A DNA stretch of 64,000 nt from Girardinichthys multiradiatus (taxonomy: Eukaryota; Chordata; Actinopteri; Cyprinodontiformes; Goodeidae): the NCBI RefSeq assembly GCF_021462225.1, contig NC_061818.1:18063462-18127461 (forward strand), written 5' to 3'. The position numbers were made by a program, and so were the translations under genes. This document shows, piece after piece, positions 35,721 to 47,570 of the stretch. Each line of letters begins with the position of its first letter. Position 1 is the stretch's first letter. Below the pieces are notes generated by a model. That model saw only the letters and a list, made by a program, of their open reading frames with translations, did no database searches and was not told where the DNA came from.

Positions 35721-36503
35721 TAACCACATAATTATTCTCACTAGGTCAGTACAAAGGGGTAACTTTAACACAACATCACTTCCACACAACCACCTCATGA
35801 CAGGTGACCTGGGGGATAGCATTTGTGCAGTCCACTGATGAGTAGCAAATTAACTTCAGTTGTGCATCAAGGTGTGAAAACATATCATTTAATCCTTAGA
35901 TCACAGAGAAAATATAAAATTGACAAAATTTGAACTTTCAAAATAATTTGATCCCCAGTACCACAGGGGTAAATGTGTATAAATGAAGAAATTGTGAATT
36001 TGACCCTTCACTGTAAAGCTCCAGCTTTTTTTTGTTTCTAATCCAAATTTAGCTGAACTTAGTACCTTCAGGATACGATGGTGTTATGAAAATATCATGT
36101 ATAAAATGATGTCTAGATGTTTTATTTAAAGTATATTAATTACACTTCATATCATGTTAGCTTGTTTTTAAGAAATTGTTCTATTTGTGAGGAGTGTTTT
36201 TTTTAATTTTTATTCTATTACCTGGACATGTACTTAGACATACTTAGTGCAGAAATATATTTTTTATTAGTTGCATTTGAAAGTACTAAGGTAAACATTT
36301 GTTTAAACAACTATTGCTTTACTGAAAAGAAAATATCCACAATGAAAAGCAAAAAGAGGCACAATAAAGACAGTTATCAATGAAATAATATCCATGGACA
36401 TTTTGCAATTTTTGGCCTCTTTTCAGAAAGAGTCAATGCAAAACATGTCTTCCATCTGTATTTATCTGTGGAGGATGGCAGAAAACATGCACATACAGTT
36501 TAA

Positions 36504-36599
36504 CATGATGGGTTAGACAGGACTGCTGCTGTTAACTATCTGCTTGGCAGGGCATTTGTATGGATCCTAAATATTGCTTCATTTTATTTGTACCACCAA

Positions 36600-36634
<35 letters not shown>

Positions 36635-36871
36635 AGAATCTCACAAGCTGACCTGTACTGCACATTCAACAGCAATCACATGAACTGGGTCAGACAGGCT
36701 CCTGGAAAAGGACTGGAATCTGTCGCAGTTGTGCACACAGGCAGTTCTTATATCTATTACTCCCAGTCTGTCCAAGGCAGATTCACCATCTCCAGAGATG
36801 ACTCCAGCATCTGCAGAACAACAATCTGAGGACTGAGGACACAGCAGTGTATTACTGTGCAACACACAGGC
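36504..36871 (+). pseudogene. V pseudogene with microsatellite in framework 1
   Basis: Homologue of VA1 (6.5 kb). The leader starts ATGATGGGT but then reads TAG. The intron acceptor and most of framework 1 are replaced by (AT)15 at 36,603-36,632. Coding sequence resumes at GESHKLTC, then [18 protein letters not shown] and [12 protein letters not shown] small deletion before QNNNLRTED shifts the frame. The V end reads YYCAT. Confidence 0.88.
36603..36632. repeat. (AT)15 microsatellite inside a V pseudogene
   Basis: Uninterrupted AT dinucleotide run occupying the position of the splice acceptor and framework 1 of the homologous 6.5-kb V. Confidence 0.95.
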
Positions 36872-36903
36872 GTATACACAAACACTAGAGTTGCACAAAA
36901 ACT
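36865..36903 (+). other. 23-RSS of the 36.5-kb V pseudogene
   Basis: Heptamer CACAGGC, 23-bp spacer, nonamer ACAAAAACT (36,895-36,903). The heptamer has two mismatches to the consensus. Confidence 0.7.
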
Positions 36904-38570
36904 ACTTCCTGCATTTTCATCACCACTGGGAACGGGCTCATGTTTGTATTTCTGAATGGGTTCCCTGTATAGTAATAATTGAAGGAAAAAAAATATATAT
37001 ATATATTTAAAGATGTCAAAAGTTACAAAAAACTCAAATAACATGGTTTTATTAACATGTTTTTTATTGTTTTATTTGGATTTAAAAAATGTTGGTCTTT
37101 TCTTATCAAGCTTTATCATTTTAATAATACTTCACCATCAGTAACACATTTACAGCAGCTTTAACATTTGAGAAGTACTTTGATTTTGTTGGAAAATGAG
37201 CATGTTGTCTATATTATGTTTGTGCAAAAAACAAAAACAGCTGCTTCCCAAAATATGGATTAAAAATGATTTTACTTGTGAGATGAACCTACAAATGTAA
37301 ATTTGCATTTCACATCACATGGGAAGCAAATATTAGGGCAAACTCCATGCTATGTTCATGCAGCATCACTGATTGAGGAGGAGGAGCAAATGCAAAACAG
37401 ATACAGTCAATTTCTCCACATGTGTTGCAGAGCAAAGTTCAGGGACTCATTCTGACAAACAAACTGCAAACAGAACTCACACCAGGAACATTTACAATGA
37501 CCAGAACAACTTATTTGGTTGTTTTTCTCATTGTGCTTTGTATTATAACTGGTAAGAATGTGGACCTTTAGTTAAGAGAAACTAAGAAGATGTTCATGTG
37601 GCTACATTAACAAACTGTTTCTATTTCTGCAGGTACTGATGGTCAAACTCTAACCCAGTCTGAATCAGTGGTTAAAAGGCCAGGAGAATCCCACAGACTG
37701 ACCTGTACAGCCTCTGGGTTCACATTCACACTAGAGTTGCACAAAAACTACTTAATTTGACATCACCACTGGGAACAGGCTCATATTTGTATTTCTGAAT
37801 GGCTTTCCTATATAGTAATGATTGAAGGAATAGTAAAAAATAAATATTTAAAGATCTCAAAAGTTACAAAAAACTCAAATAACACGGTTTTATTAACATG
37901 GTTTTTATTGTTTTATTTGGATTTAAAAACAAAATGTTGGTCTTTTCTTATCAAGCTGTATCATTTTAATAATACTTCACCATCAGTAACACATTTACAG
38001 CAGCTTTAACATTTGAGAAGTACTTTGATTTTGTTGGAAAATGAGCATGTTGTCTGTATTATGTTTGTGCAAAAAACAAAACCAGCTGCTTCCCAAAAAA
38101 TGGATTGAAGATGTTTTACTTGTAAGACAAATGCAAATTTGCATTGCACATCACATGGGAAGCAAATGTTAGGGCAAACTCCATGCTATGTTCATGCAGC
38201 ATCACTGATTGAGGAGGAGCAAATGCAAAACAGATAGTCAATTTCTCCACATGTGTTGCAGAGCAAAGTTCAGGGACTCATTCTGACAAACAAGCTGCAA
38301 ACAGAACTCACACCAGGAACATTTACAATGACCAGAACAACTTATTTGGTTGTTTTTCTCATTGTGCTTTGTATTATAACTGGTAAGAACGTGGACCTTT
38401 AGTTAAAAGAAACTAAGAAGATGTTCATGTGGCTACATTAACAAAATGTTTCCATTTCTGCAGGTACTGATGGTCAAACTCTAACCCAGTCTGAATCAGT
38501 GGTTAAAAGGCCAGGAGAATCCCACAGACTGACCTGCACATTTTCAGGGTTCAGCAGCACTCCTTACATT
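36883..38570 (+). repeat. Local tandem duplication, about 840 bp unit
   Basis: About 36,883-37,720 and 37,729-38,570 are near copies. Each unit runs from the spacer of a V recombination signal (CACTAGAGTTGCACAAAAAC), through intergenic DNA, an octamer-like site and a leader exon, to framework 1 of the next V. The copy junction lies inside the V exon at 37.73 kb. Confidence 0.85.
37497..37740 (+). pseudogene. V pseudogene cut in CDR1 by unequal crossover
   Basis: Leader exon 37,497-37,551 ([18 protein letters not shown]) and donor are intact. The V exon starts at 37,633 with [19 protein letters not shown] and TASGFTF, then runs straight into the RSS spacer and nonamer sequence seen after the 36.5-kb V. 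Everything from CDR1 to the heptamer is missing. Confidence 0.9.
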
Positions 38571-38764
38571 CACTGGATCAGACAGGCAGCTGGAGAAAGG
38601 CCAGAATGGCTTGGCTGGATCATTGGTTCTGGTGGTAGCAGTGGCTACTCTGAGGCAGTGAAAAATCGGTTCACCATCTCCAGAGACAACAGCAGACAGC
38701 AGGTGTATCTGCAGATGAACAGCTTGAAGACAGAGGATTCTGCTGTTTATTACTGTGCTCGTGA
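38328..38764 (+). CDS. IGHV-like variable segment VB3
   Basis: Leader exon 38,328-38,382 ([18 protein letters not shown]), donor GTAAGA, V exon 38,464-38,764. The sequence has [19 protein letters not shown], a short [49 protein letters not shown] and YYCARD. Framework 2 has Arg-Pro where Gly-Leu is usual (GERPEW). It is closest to VA3 (15.1 kb) and is one of two V segments in cassette B that look fully usable. Confidence 0.9.
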
Positions 38765-38803
38765 CACAGTGACACAAAAAAGCAGAAACATTGTACAAAA
38801 ACT
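38765..38803 (+). other. 23-RSS of VB3
   Basis: Heptamer CACAGTG (38,765-38,771), 23-bp spacer, nonamer ACAAAAACT (38,795-38,803). Confidence 0.92.
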
Positions 38804-39699
38804 AATAACTTAAACCAAATTCAGCAGTTTAATCCAGTGAAGATTTTAAAATTTATTTTCAAATGATTTATTTTTTCATCACAAAATATTAACTAGTACA
38901 GTAACATGAACAAATTACATTTGTGGTTTAACATTGTGAGAACAATAGAAATGTGTTGTAAACAGTTTAACAGAAAACTGCTTATGAACTCAGAGACATT
39001 TCTTTCCCCTAAATCTATTATACTATTATACTATATAGAGGCATTTTATCTTGTTGCAACAATACAAGTGAAAATACCTTTGGACCTGTCCTTAAAAGTG
39101 TTATAAAACAAATGACACATTCTGCAGTACGACATGGCACTAGTATTTGCATCAAATTTCCAAATATCATTAGGTTAACCTTGTGCTATTTATGAGACCT
39201 AATGGTGTTTTATGACTTATTTCAGTCATTTTCTTATATATGACAATAAATATCGACATCTACATTTATATTGGCCATTTAGCATTCATTCAACATGCAA
39301 AGCAAACTTCCTCACAATCTGATAAAAAGATGTGAAGAAAAAAATTAGAAAAAGAAGACTATGTTTGTATCGTGTACATTTTCTTAATATTTTCAGCAAA
39401 CGCATCCTGTTTATGGGCTGGGTGCAATTATAATTATTATAATTATTTTTTTCCATTGTTTGGGTAGAAAAAAATATAATGAAGGTGATTCTACCTCAAA
39501 ATTAATGATTCGCTTATGGCATCTTTTAAACCCAGCAATCATCATTAATGGATAAATGTGTAAATTTAGGGTTACATCTTTTTTTTGTATTTGGGGAGGA
39601 GTCGATCGAAACTAAAAAAAAATGTTTCCAACTTTGCATGTCTGTCTCAGAGTTTAAGAGACTCACCAAATCATTCACACATGTTCTGACCAGAAACCA
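38804..39699. other. Intergenic, no gene seen
   Basis: AT-rich spacer between two V segments with no recognisable element. Confidence 0.5.
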
Positions 39700-40130
39700 A
39701 TGGCTGCTACAATGATTATACCTGAGGTTGTAATTGCTTCTGTCATCCTGTTAATAAACTGGGCTGGTAATAATAACATACATAGAATTTAAAAGAAATG
39801 ATTATAAGATTAGAGTTTAGTTGCTCTATTTGTCTGTCACCAGGTACTAATGGTCAAACAATCTGAACCAGTGGTTAAAAGGGGTGGAAAATCCCATTTT
39901 CACATATTCTGGTATCAGTAGCAATTACTGGAACGCTTTGATCAGACAGACAGCAGGAATAGGACTGGAGTGGATCACTACTATCAGTGATAACTGTGGC
40001 AGTATCTACTACTCTCAGTCAGTGAAAGGCTGGTTCACCATCTCCAGAGAGAACAGCAGAAATCAGGTGTATCTGCAGAAGAACAGCTTGACAGCTGATG
40101 ATTCTGGTGTTTAATACTGTGCTCAAAAGC
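39700..40130 (+). pseudogene. V pseudogene with framework 1 deletions
   Basis: Leader exon 39,700-39,766 (MAATMIIPEVVIASVILLINWA), donor GTAATA, V exon from 39,844. Two small deletions in framework 1 (after GQT and in the SHRLTC region) remove the first Cys and shift the frame. The rest is V-like: [37 protein letters not shown]. The end reads GV-stop-YCAQ. The RSS (CACAGTG at 40,131, 22-bp spacer, ACAAAAAGT) survives. Confidence 0.87.
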
Positions 40131-40534
40131 CACAGTGACACAGAAAGTAGAAACACTGTACAAAAAGTCCTCACTGCATTACCTGCTTTAACAAGAAGCC
40201 ACTACAAAATGCGCCATCAGACCTTGAAATTATTTAAAAGCATTTTCTGCAACAGCAAGGCCACAAAAAATCCTGATATACAAAATATCTTTAAAACTGT
40301 TTACATTTTTTCTCCCAGTATGTATTTAAACACAAATGACTGACTTACTGATGCAATATGTTTATATGTAAATATTTTTGTTTCTAAAAGTAAGTTTTCA
40401 AAATTTACAGAACAATATATGCCTATTAATCGACACATTTATTTCACACTACTGAATTCTTTGCCTCAAGTGAAAATGGTAAATGGTGTAGGATAAACAT
40501 TGATTTTTTTAAATGTTTTGGTCCGAAATAAAAC

Positions 40535-40634
40535 TTTAGTTTAGTTTAGTTTAGTTTAGTTTAGTTTAGTTTAGTTTAGTTTAGTTTAGTTTAGTTTAGT
40601 TTAGTTTAGTTTAGTTTAGTTTAGTTTAGTTTAG
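40535..40634 (+). repeat. (TTTAG)20 pentanucleotide satellite
   Basis: Twenty uninterrupted TTTAG units, immediately followed by the tail of a LINE. Confidence 0.95.
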
Positions 40635-40649
40635 TTAATTAGGATTTAT

Positions 40650-42335
40650 CTATTTCAATTCAATTTCAATTCAGTTTATTAATATAGCGCCAATTCACAA
40701 CACATGTTGTCTCAAGGCACTTCACAAAAGTCATGTACATACATTCCAATTAATCCTAACCATTGAACAGTGCAGTGAGATTCAGTTATTTATTCAAACT
40801 GGATAAAAAGTTTTTCTATCTAAGAAAACCCAGCAGATTGCATCCAGTCAGAGACTTGCAGCATTCCCTCCTCCTGGATGAGCATGTAGAGACAGTGGAC
40901 AGTCACTGGCGTTGACTTTGCAGCAATCCCTCATACTGAGCATGCATGTAGCGACAGTGGAGAGGAAAAACTCCCTTTTAACAGGAAGAAACCTCCAGCA
41001 GAACCAGGCTCAGGGTGAGCGGCCATCTGCCACGACCGACTGGGGGTTTGAGAGAACAGAGCAGAGACACAAAGAGAACAAAGAAGCACTGATCCAGGAG
41101 TACTTTCTATTGGAAGGAAAAGTAAATGTTAATGAATGTAATTCCTTTAGTTGTTTCATCTAGAAAGAAAGAACAGATAAACTCTGAGCCAGTTTTCAAG
41201 GTTAGAGTCTGAAAGAGAGCACATATAATTAGTTACAGTAAAAGCTCAGTCAATCGCCATGTCTAGGACAGAGAAAGGGTTAAACACTGAAAGACAGGGC
41301 CAAGTGGATCATCTGTAGAAAGTGAGCATTAAGTTGTTGCCAGCAGAAGCTTGGACAATGCCCCTCTCCAGAAAGGTGTCACAGGTAGACACAGAGTCAG
41401 GCCAGGTGTAGCTTCTAGGAAGAGAAAAGAGAGAAAACAAGGTTAAAAGCTGAAATAACAGCAAATAATGCAAAATTGGACAGTAGTGTGAGAATGTAGC
41501 GAAGAGGGTGAAAGTGGTCATTATATCCTCCAGCAGCCTAAGCCCATGGCAGCATAACTACAGAGATAGCTCAGGATAACCTAAGCCACTCTAACTATAA
41601 GCTTTATCAAAAAGGAAAGTTTTAAGCCTAGCTTTAAAAGTAGACAGTTTGTCCATCTAGAGCCCACTGATGGCCATTGTTATACTAAAAACCACAGTGA
41701 TTGGGATACCTCTCTCTGTCAGATTAATTATAACCATTGGAAAACAGAGGGGGTCATACAGGGAGCAGAAATGGAGGGTGTGTGTGCACCTCAACCATAA
41801 CTGAGTCGGTTTAGGCTAAACCTGACTCCCCCTTACTCCATCCAACAGGGAGGGAAGAAGACGGAGATAAAAAATGAGGAAGATAGCTCAGGATAACCCA
41901 AGCCACTCTAACTATAAGCTTTATCAAAAAGGAAAGTTTTAAGGCTAGCCTTAAAAGTAGACAGGGTGTCTGCCTCACGGACTAAAACTGGGAGCTGGTT
42001 CCACAGGAGAGGAGCCTGATAACTAAAGGATCTGCCTCCCACTCTACTTCTAGAGACTCTAGGAACCACCAGTAAACCTGCAGTCTGATAACGAAGTGCT
42101 CTGTTAGGAACATTTGGAACAATCAGCTCTCTGATGTATGATGAGCTAGATCATTAAGGGCTTTATATGTGAGGAGGAGAATTCAATTTTTTTAATTCTA
42201 TTCTGGATTTGACAGGGAGCCAATGAAGGGAAGCTAAAATAGGAGAAATATAATCTCTCTTTTTAATTTTCATCAGAATTCTTGCGGCAGCATTTTGAAT
42301 CAGCTGAAGGCTTTTAACTGCTATTATCTTTGAAC
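40650..42335 (-). mobile_element. LINE 3' end (reverse transcriptase C-terminus and tail)
   Basis: On the minus strand the region from about 42,310 down to 41,870 encodes a decayed non-LTR reverse-transcriptase C-terminus: NAAARILMKIKKRDYISP, HWLPVKSRIE, then a QTAGLLVVPRV and GAxxLWNQLPVLVREADT-like stretch. About 40,650-41,860 is its 3' tail (TTATTAATATAGCGCCAATT near the end). A second, truncated plus-strand copy lies at 46.8-47.57 kb. Confidence 0.75.
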
Positions 42336-42973
42336 CGCCACCTTAACGTGGTGGAGGGGTTTGAGTCCCCAATGATCCCAGAGGCTATGTTGTCTCGGAC
42401 TTAAATGACCCTGGTAGGGTCTCCCATGGCAAACAGGCTCTAGGTGACGGGTCAGACAAAAAGCAGTTCAAGACACCCTCATGAGGACTACACAATAGAG
42501 GCATATGACATAGCCCGGTACTGCGGAGCTGGGGTCCCACCCTGTAGCCAGGCCTGGTGTTGGGACCTGTCAGAGAGTGCCTGGAGGCTGGGTTGCTCCT
42601 CGCGGGACCTGGCCAAGCCCGAAGAAGAGACGCGAGGCCATCCCCCAGTGGGCCCATCACCTGCAGGGGGAACCGTGAGAGACTGGTGCAAAGAGGATTG
42701 GGCGCCAGAAGAATGTGGAGACCTCGGCGGCCCGATCCCCGGATGCGTAGGCTGGCTCTAGGGACATGGAATGTCACCTCACTGGGGGGGAAGGAGCCTG
42801 AGCTTGCGCTGGAGGTCAAGAGATATCGACTAGAAATAGTCAGGCTCACCTCCACGCACAGCGTGGGCTCTGAAACCTATCTCCTAGAGAGTGCCTGGAC
42901 ACTTTTCTACTCTGGAATGGCCCATGGGGAGAGGCGGCGGGCTTGAGCATCTCCTAAATCCTGCCATCATGCA
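42336..42973 (+). mobile_element. LINE 5' part (endonuclease N-terminus)
   Basis: Starts with the GAACCGCCACCTTAACGTGG segment common at fish LINE 5' ends. The frame 42,557-42,946 ends with RLALGTWNVTSLGGKEPEL, RLEIVRLTSTHS and LFYSGMAHGERRRA, the start of an apurinic-type endonuclease domain. A Tc1 copy interrupts it at 42,974. Confidence 0.8.
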
Positions 42974-44578
42974 CAGGTCCTTCTCAAAATATTAGCAAAT
43001 TGTGATAAAGTTCATTATTTCCCCTATTGTCATGATGAAAATTTAACATTCATGTATTTTAGATTCATTGCACACTAACTGAAATATTTCAGGTCTTTTA
43101 TTGTATTAATACGGATGATTTTGGCATACAGCTCATGAAAACCCAAAATTCCTATCTCACAAAATTAGCATATTTCATCTGACCAATAAAAGAAAACTGT
43201 TTTTAATACAAAAAAAAGTCAACCTTCAAATAATCATGTACAGTTATGCACTCAATACTTGGTCAGGAATCCTTTGGCAGAAATGACTGCTTCAATGCGG
43301 CGTGGCATAGAGGCAATCAGCCTGTGGCACTGCTGAGGTCTTATGGAGGCCCAGGATGCTTCGAGAGCGGCCTTTAGCTCATCCAGAGTGTTGGGTCTTG
43401 AGTCTCTCAACGTTCTCTTCACAATATCCCACAGATTCTCTATGGGGTTCAGGTCAGGAGAGTTGGCAGGCCAATTGAGCACAGTGATACCATGGTCAGC
43501 AAACCATTTACCAGTGGTTTTGGCACTGTGAGCAGGTGCCATGTTGTGCTGAAAAATGAAATCTTCATCTCCATAAAGCTTTTCAGCAGATGGAAGCATG
43601 AAGTGCTCCAAAATCTCCTGATAGCTAGCTGCATTGACCCTGCCCTTGATAAAACACAGTGGACCAACACCAGCAGCTGATACGGCACCCCAGACTATCC
43701 CTGACTGTGGGTACTTGACACTGGACTTCTGGCATTTTGGCACTTCCTTCTCCCCAGTCTTCCTCCAGACTCTGGCACCTTGATTTCCGAATGACATGCA
43801 GAATTTGCTTTCATCCGAAAAAAGTACTTTGGACCACTGAGTCCAGTGCTGCTTCTCTGTAGCCCAGGTCAGGCACTTCTGCCGCTGTTTCTGGTTCAAA
43901 AGTGGCTTGACCTGGGAAATGCGGCACTTGTAGCCCATTACCTGCACACGCCTGTGCACGGTGGCTCTGGATGTTTCTACTCCAGACTCAGTCCACTGCT
44001 TCCACAGGTCCCCCAAGGTCTGGAATTGGCCCTTCTCCACAATCTTCCTCAGGGTCCGGTCACTTCTTCTCGTTGTGCAGCGTTTTCTGCCACACTTTTT
44101 CCTTCCCACAGACTTCCCACTGAGGTGCCTTGATACAGCACTCTGGGAACAGCCTATTCGTTCAGAAATTTATTTCTGTGTCTTACCCTCTTGCTTGAGG
44201 GTGTCAATAGTGGCCTTCTGGACAGCAGTCAGGTCGGCAGTCTTACCCATGATTGGGAATTTGAGTGATGAACCAGGCTGGGAGTTTTAAAGGCCTCAGG
44301 AGTCTTTTGCAGGTGTTTAGAGTTAACTCGTTGATTCAGATGATTAGGTTCATAGCTCGTTTAGAGACCCTTTTAATGATATGCTAATTTTGTGAGATAG
44401 GAATTTTGGGTTTTCATGAGCTGTATGCCAAAATCATCCGTATTAAGACAATAAAAGACCTGAAATATTTCAGTTAGTGTGCAATGAATCTAAAATATAT
44501 GAATATAAAATTTTTATCATGACATTATGGAAAATAATGAACTTTATCACAATATGCTAATATTTTGAGAAGGACCTG
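42974..44578 (-). mobile_element. Tc1 family 1, copy 6, inside a LINE
   Basis: Full-length copy with both terminal repeats. TA is present on the right; the left flank reads CA, so one target base has changed. LINE sequence lies on both sides. Confidence 0.94.
43252..44250 (-). pseudogene. Tc1 transposase pseudogene (copy 6)
   Basis: ATG is intact at 44,250, but codon 27 is TAA, the same stop as copy 1. A 6-bp deletion turns HWTVAQWSK into HWTQWSK. The second catalytic Asp is Asn (QHNMAP). The remaining 285 codons are open to 43,252. Confidence 0.92.
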
Positions 44579-44579
44579 T

Positions 44580-45385
44580 ATTCCCTGGTGGAAACATAGG
44601 CTGTGGACTTGGGGGTTAGACTCTTTCATCACCCAGGCTGAAGTCACCGAGGTGGTTAAAAAGCTCTGCGGTGGAAGGGCTTCGGGCGTGGATGAGATTT
44701 GCCCTGAGTACTTCAGGTTTCTGGATGTTGTAGGTCCGTCATGGTTGATACGTCTCTTCAACACAACATCGGTTTTGAGTACCTCAAGTCTCTGGATGCC
44801 GTAGGGCTGTCATGGTTGACACGCCTCTTCAACATTGCATAGCGGTTGGGGACAGTGCCTCTGGACTGGCAGACTGGGGTGGTGGTCCCCCTTCATAAGA
44901 AGGGTGACGGGAGGGTGTGTTCCACCTACAGGGGTATCACACTCCTCAGCCTCCCTGGTAAGGCCTACGCCACAGTGTTGGAGAGGAGAGTCCGGCCGAT
45001 AGTCGAACCTCAGCTTCAGGAGGAGCAGTGTGGTTTTCGTCCTGGCCGTGGAACACTGGACCAGCTCTATACCCTCTACAGGGAAGAGCGGCTGGGATGA
45101 AGATCAGCTCCTCCAAGTCTGAGGCCATGATTCTCGACTGGAAAAGGGTCACTTGTCCTCTTCAGGTTGGAGGGGAGTTCCTGCCTCAAGTGGAGGAGTT
45201 CAAGTATCTCGGGGTCTTGTTCACGGGTGAGGGAAGAATGGAGCGGGAAATCGACAGACGGATCGGTGCGGCTGCCGCAGTAATGGGGGCACTGTGCCGG
45301 TCCGTTGTGGTGAAGAGATGGCTGGGCCGAAAAGCGAAGCTCTCAATTTACCGGTCGGTCTACGTTCCTACCCTCACCTAAGGCC
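44580..45385 (+). mobile_element. LINE reverse-transcriptase part
   Basis: Continues the interrupted LINE in broken frames: AEVTEVVKKLCGGRASGVDE, VPLDWQTGVVVPLHKKGDG, YRGITLLSLPGKAYATVLER, EEQCGFRPGRGTLDQLYTL (reverse-transcriptase motifs), then SKSEAMILDWKRV and EEFKYLGVLFTGEGRMERE. The catalytic FADD-box region is deleted. It is dead. Confidence 0.82.
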
Positions 45386-46834
45386 ATGAACTTTAAAACA
45401 AGACTTTGCAAAAAAATGAAAATTAACTGAAACTGTAAAGAGTGTTCACAAAACTAACTGAAATTAACTGAATTTGTAGAGATAATGTGCTTAGTTTTCG
45501 TTTCTGTTTCTCATGTATAAGTATGAAGTCTAGTCTCGGGTTGTTGTTTTTCTTTCTCGCTGTGTCGCATTACGCCAGCAGATGGTGGGTACGTCAGTCA
45601 AGTCATCTGAGCGGTCCGTCCACACCTAGCGTCATGTCAGCAAAATTTGAGATAAAGCACAACATTCCAAATTGGGATTACTGTGAATAAGACTGCGTTA
45701 TAGACAAAACCAAGTGTCTTGTAGTGTAGGGTGACCAGCCTTAGTCCTCCAATTTTTACAAAAATGTTTAAAGAGTGGCAGCCATATTGAATTAGAACTT
45801 GAGATTAAAATGTCAGAGTCTGTTTTTTTCTGGAATTCCAACTATTCTATGATAAAGAACCCACCAAGAAAATTGGTTTTACTTGGTTGTCTGGTTCAGG
45901 ATGGTAGAAATATGTCCTTCAAAGGCTTTGGGATTTTGGACATGATGACCTTGGATTGGAGTTGCTTTGTTCAGAGGTTGTCAGACCCCATCAGACTGTT
46001 CTCTGACATGTTAAGAGGTCTGCAGAAATATCTTTCAGTCTTTGTTGTGTTATGTGAGCCTCTATTTATTTTTTTCAGCTATTGCTGTTTTCTCTGGAGA
46101 GGGGAGGGTGGAACTCTGGAAATAAAATGTATAATACAAACATGACAGGAAAGATCATATTTTATTGTTAAACTGTTAGAAAACAATATATCTTTCTATT
46201 AAACCACATTATTTGTAGGCGTTATTTATAACTTTAGAGGACAGCTACATGTTTCTCTGTCCTCGGTGGGATGACACATTGACAGCAGTCAGCGCACTTA
46301 TTATAAGCCTCAAAAAAGTTAATTTTGAAAACTAATTTTAGTTGTTAACACATGCAAAAGGTAAGAAACAATGAAAAGTTTCCTGGATTTGTTTGAGTGA
46401 AGGACTTCTGATGCAAAACCTTTTATAGCCACAATCAATAAAATAGAATATTATTGAAAACATAATTTATTACAGTAAATCCATCACTAAGTGAAACACT
46501 TTATATAGATTAATTACATACAGACAGATTTTTTCAAGTTTTTATTTCTGTTTATTATGATTTTCTGCTTGCACAAAATAAAAACACATTATATTACATT
46601 AGTCCAATCAATAAATACATTTTTAGTACAGAAACATGGGTTTAATAAAGAATATGTTTAATACCTTAATGGTTGTTATTTTCTAAAGGTTTAATCTGAC
46701 AAACAAACCTCATCTGAACCCATATTCTAATTTGTTGAATATGATAGTAACTCTAATGTCTTATGTTTAAATGAAAATAAAAATGTACACATTGTAGATT
46801 CTTAAACAAAAGAACCTATGTTGGACAGTTTTCT
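45386..46834. other. Intergenic, no gene seen
   Basis: A few open frames of 60-110 codons occur, but none resembles a known protein or has splice context. It is probably old repeat material. Confidence 0.4.
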
Positions 46835-47570
46835 CCATCAGACTTTATGCGTATTTTAAAATTCTCCTCATCACATATAAAGCCCTTAATGATCTAGCTC
46901 CATCATACATCAGAGATCTGATTGTTCCATATATTCCCAACAGAGCACTTCGTTCTCAGACTGCAGGTTTACTGGTGGCTCCTAGAGTCTCTAGAAGTAG
47001 AATGGGAGGCAGATCCTTTAGTTATCAGGCTCCTCTCCTGTGGAACCAGCTCCCAGTTTTAGTCCGTGAGGCAGACACCCAGTCTACTTTTAAGGCTAGG
47101 CTTAAAACTTTCCTTTTTGATAAACCTTATAGTTAGAGTGGCTGAGTTTATCAGGGAGGGAGCCTTCCTCGGAGTAAGGGGGAGTCAGGTTTAGCCTAAA
47201 CCGGCTCAGTTATGGTTGAGGTACAAACACATTTCTGCTACCTGTATGACCCCTTCTCTTTTCCAATGGTTATAATCAGTCTGACAGAGGGAGGTATCCC
47301 AATCCTTGTGGTTTTTAGTATAACAATGACCATCAGTGGGACCCTTTGTGGGGTTCCTTGAAACGACATTGTTGTAAATAAGCGCCGTTTGACTAAATAA
47401 TTTGAACTGAAACTATCTGTGTAGTTATGCTGCTATAGGCTTAGGCTGCTAGAGGACATATCGACCCCTTTCACCCTCTTCGCTACATTCTCACACTACT
47501 CTCCAATTTTGCATTATTTGCTTTTAACTTTGTTCTGTCTATTCTCTTCCTAAAAGCCACACGTGGCCTG
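46835..47570 (+). mobile_element. Truncated LINE copy fused to a V segment
   Basis: Encodes the reverse-transcriptase C-terminus (SYIRDLIVPYIPNRALRSQ, TAGLLVAPRVSRSRMGGRSF, APLLWNQLPVLVREADT, FKARLKTFLFDK) and part of the 3' tail. It is inverted relative to 41.4-42.3 kb. The tail is cut short exactly at the V fragment, at a shared TGGCCTG. Confidence 0.8.

Noticed and set aside
45487..46145. Small plus-strand frames of 67 and 111 codons as genes
   Set aside because: No recognisable domain, start context or splice partners; they lie in probable repeat-derived DNA.
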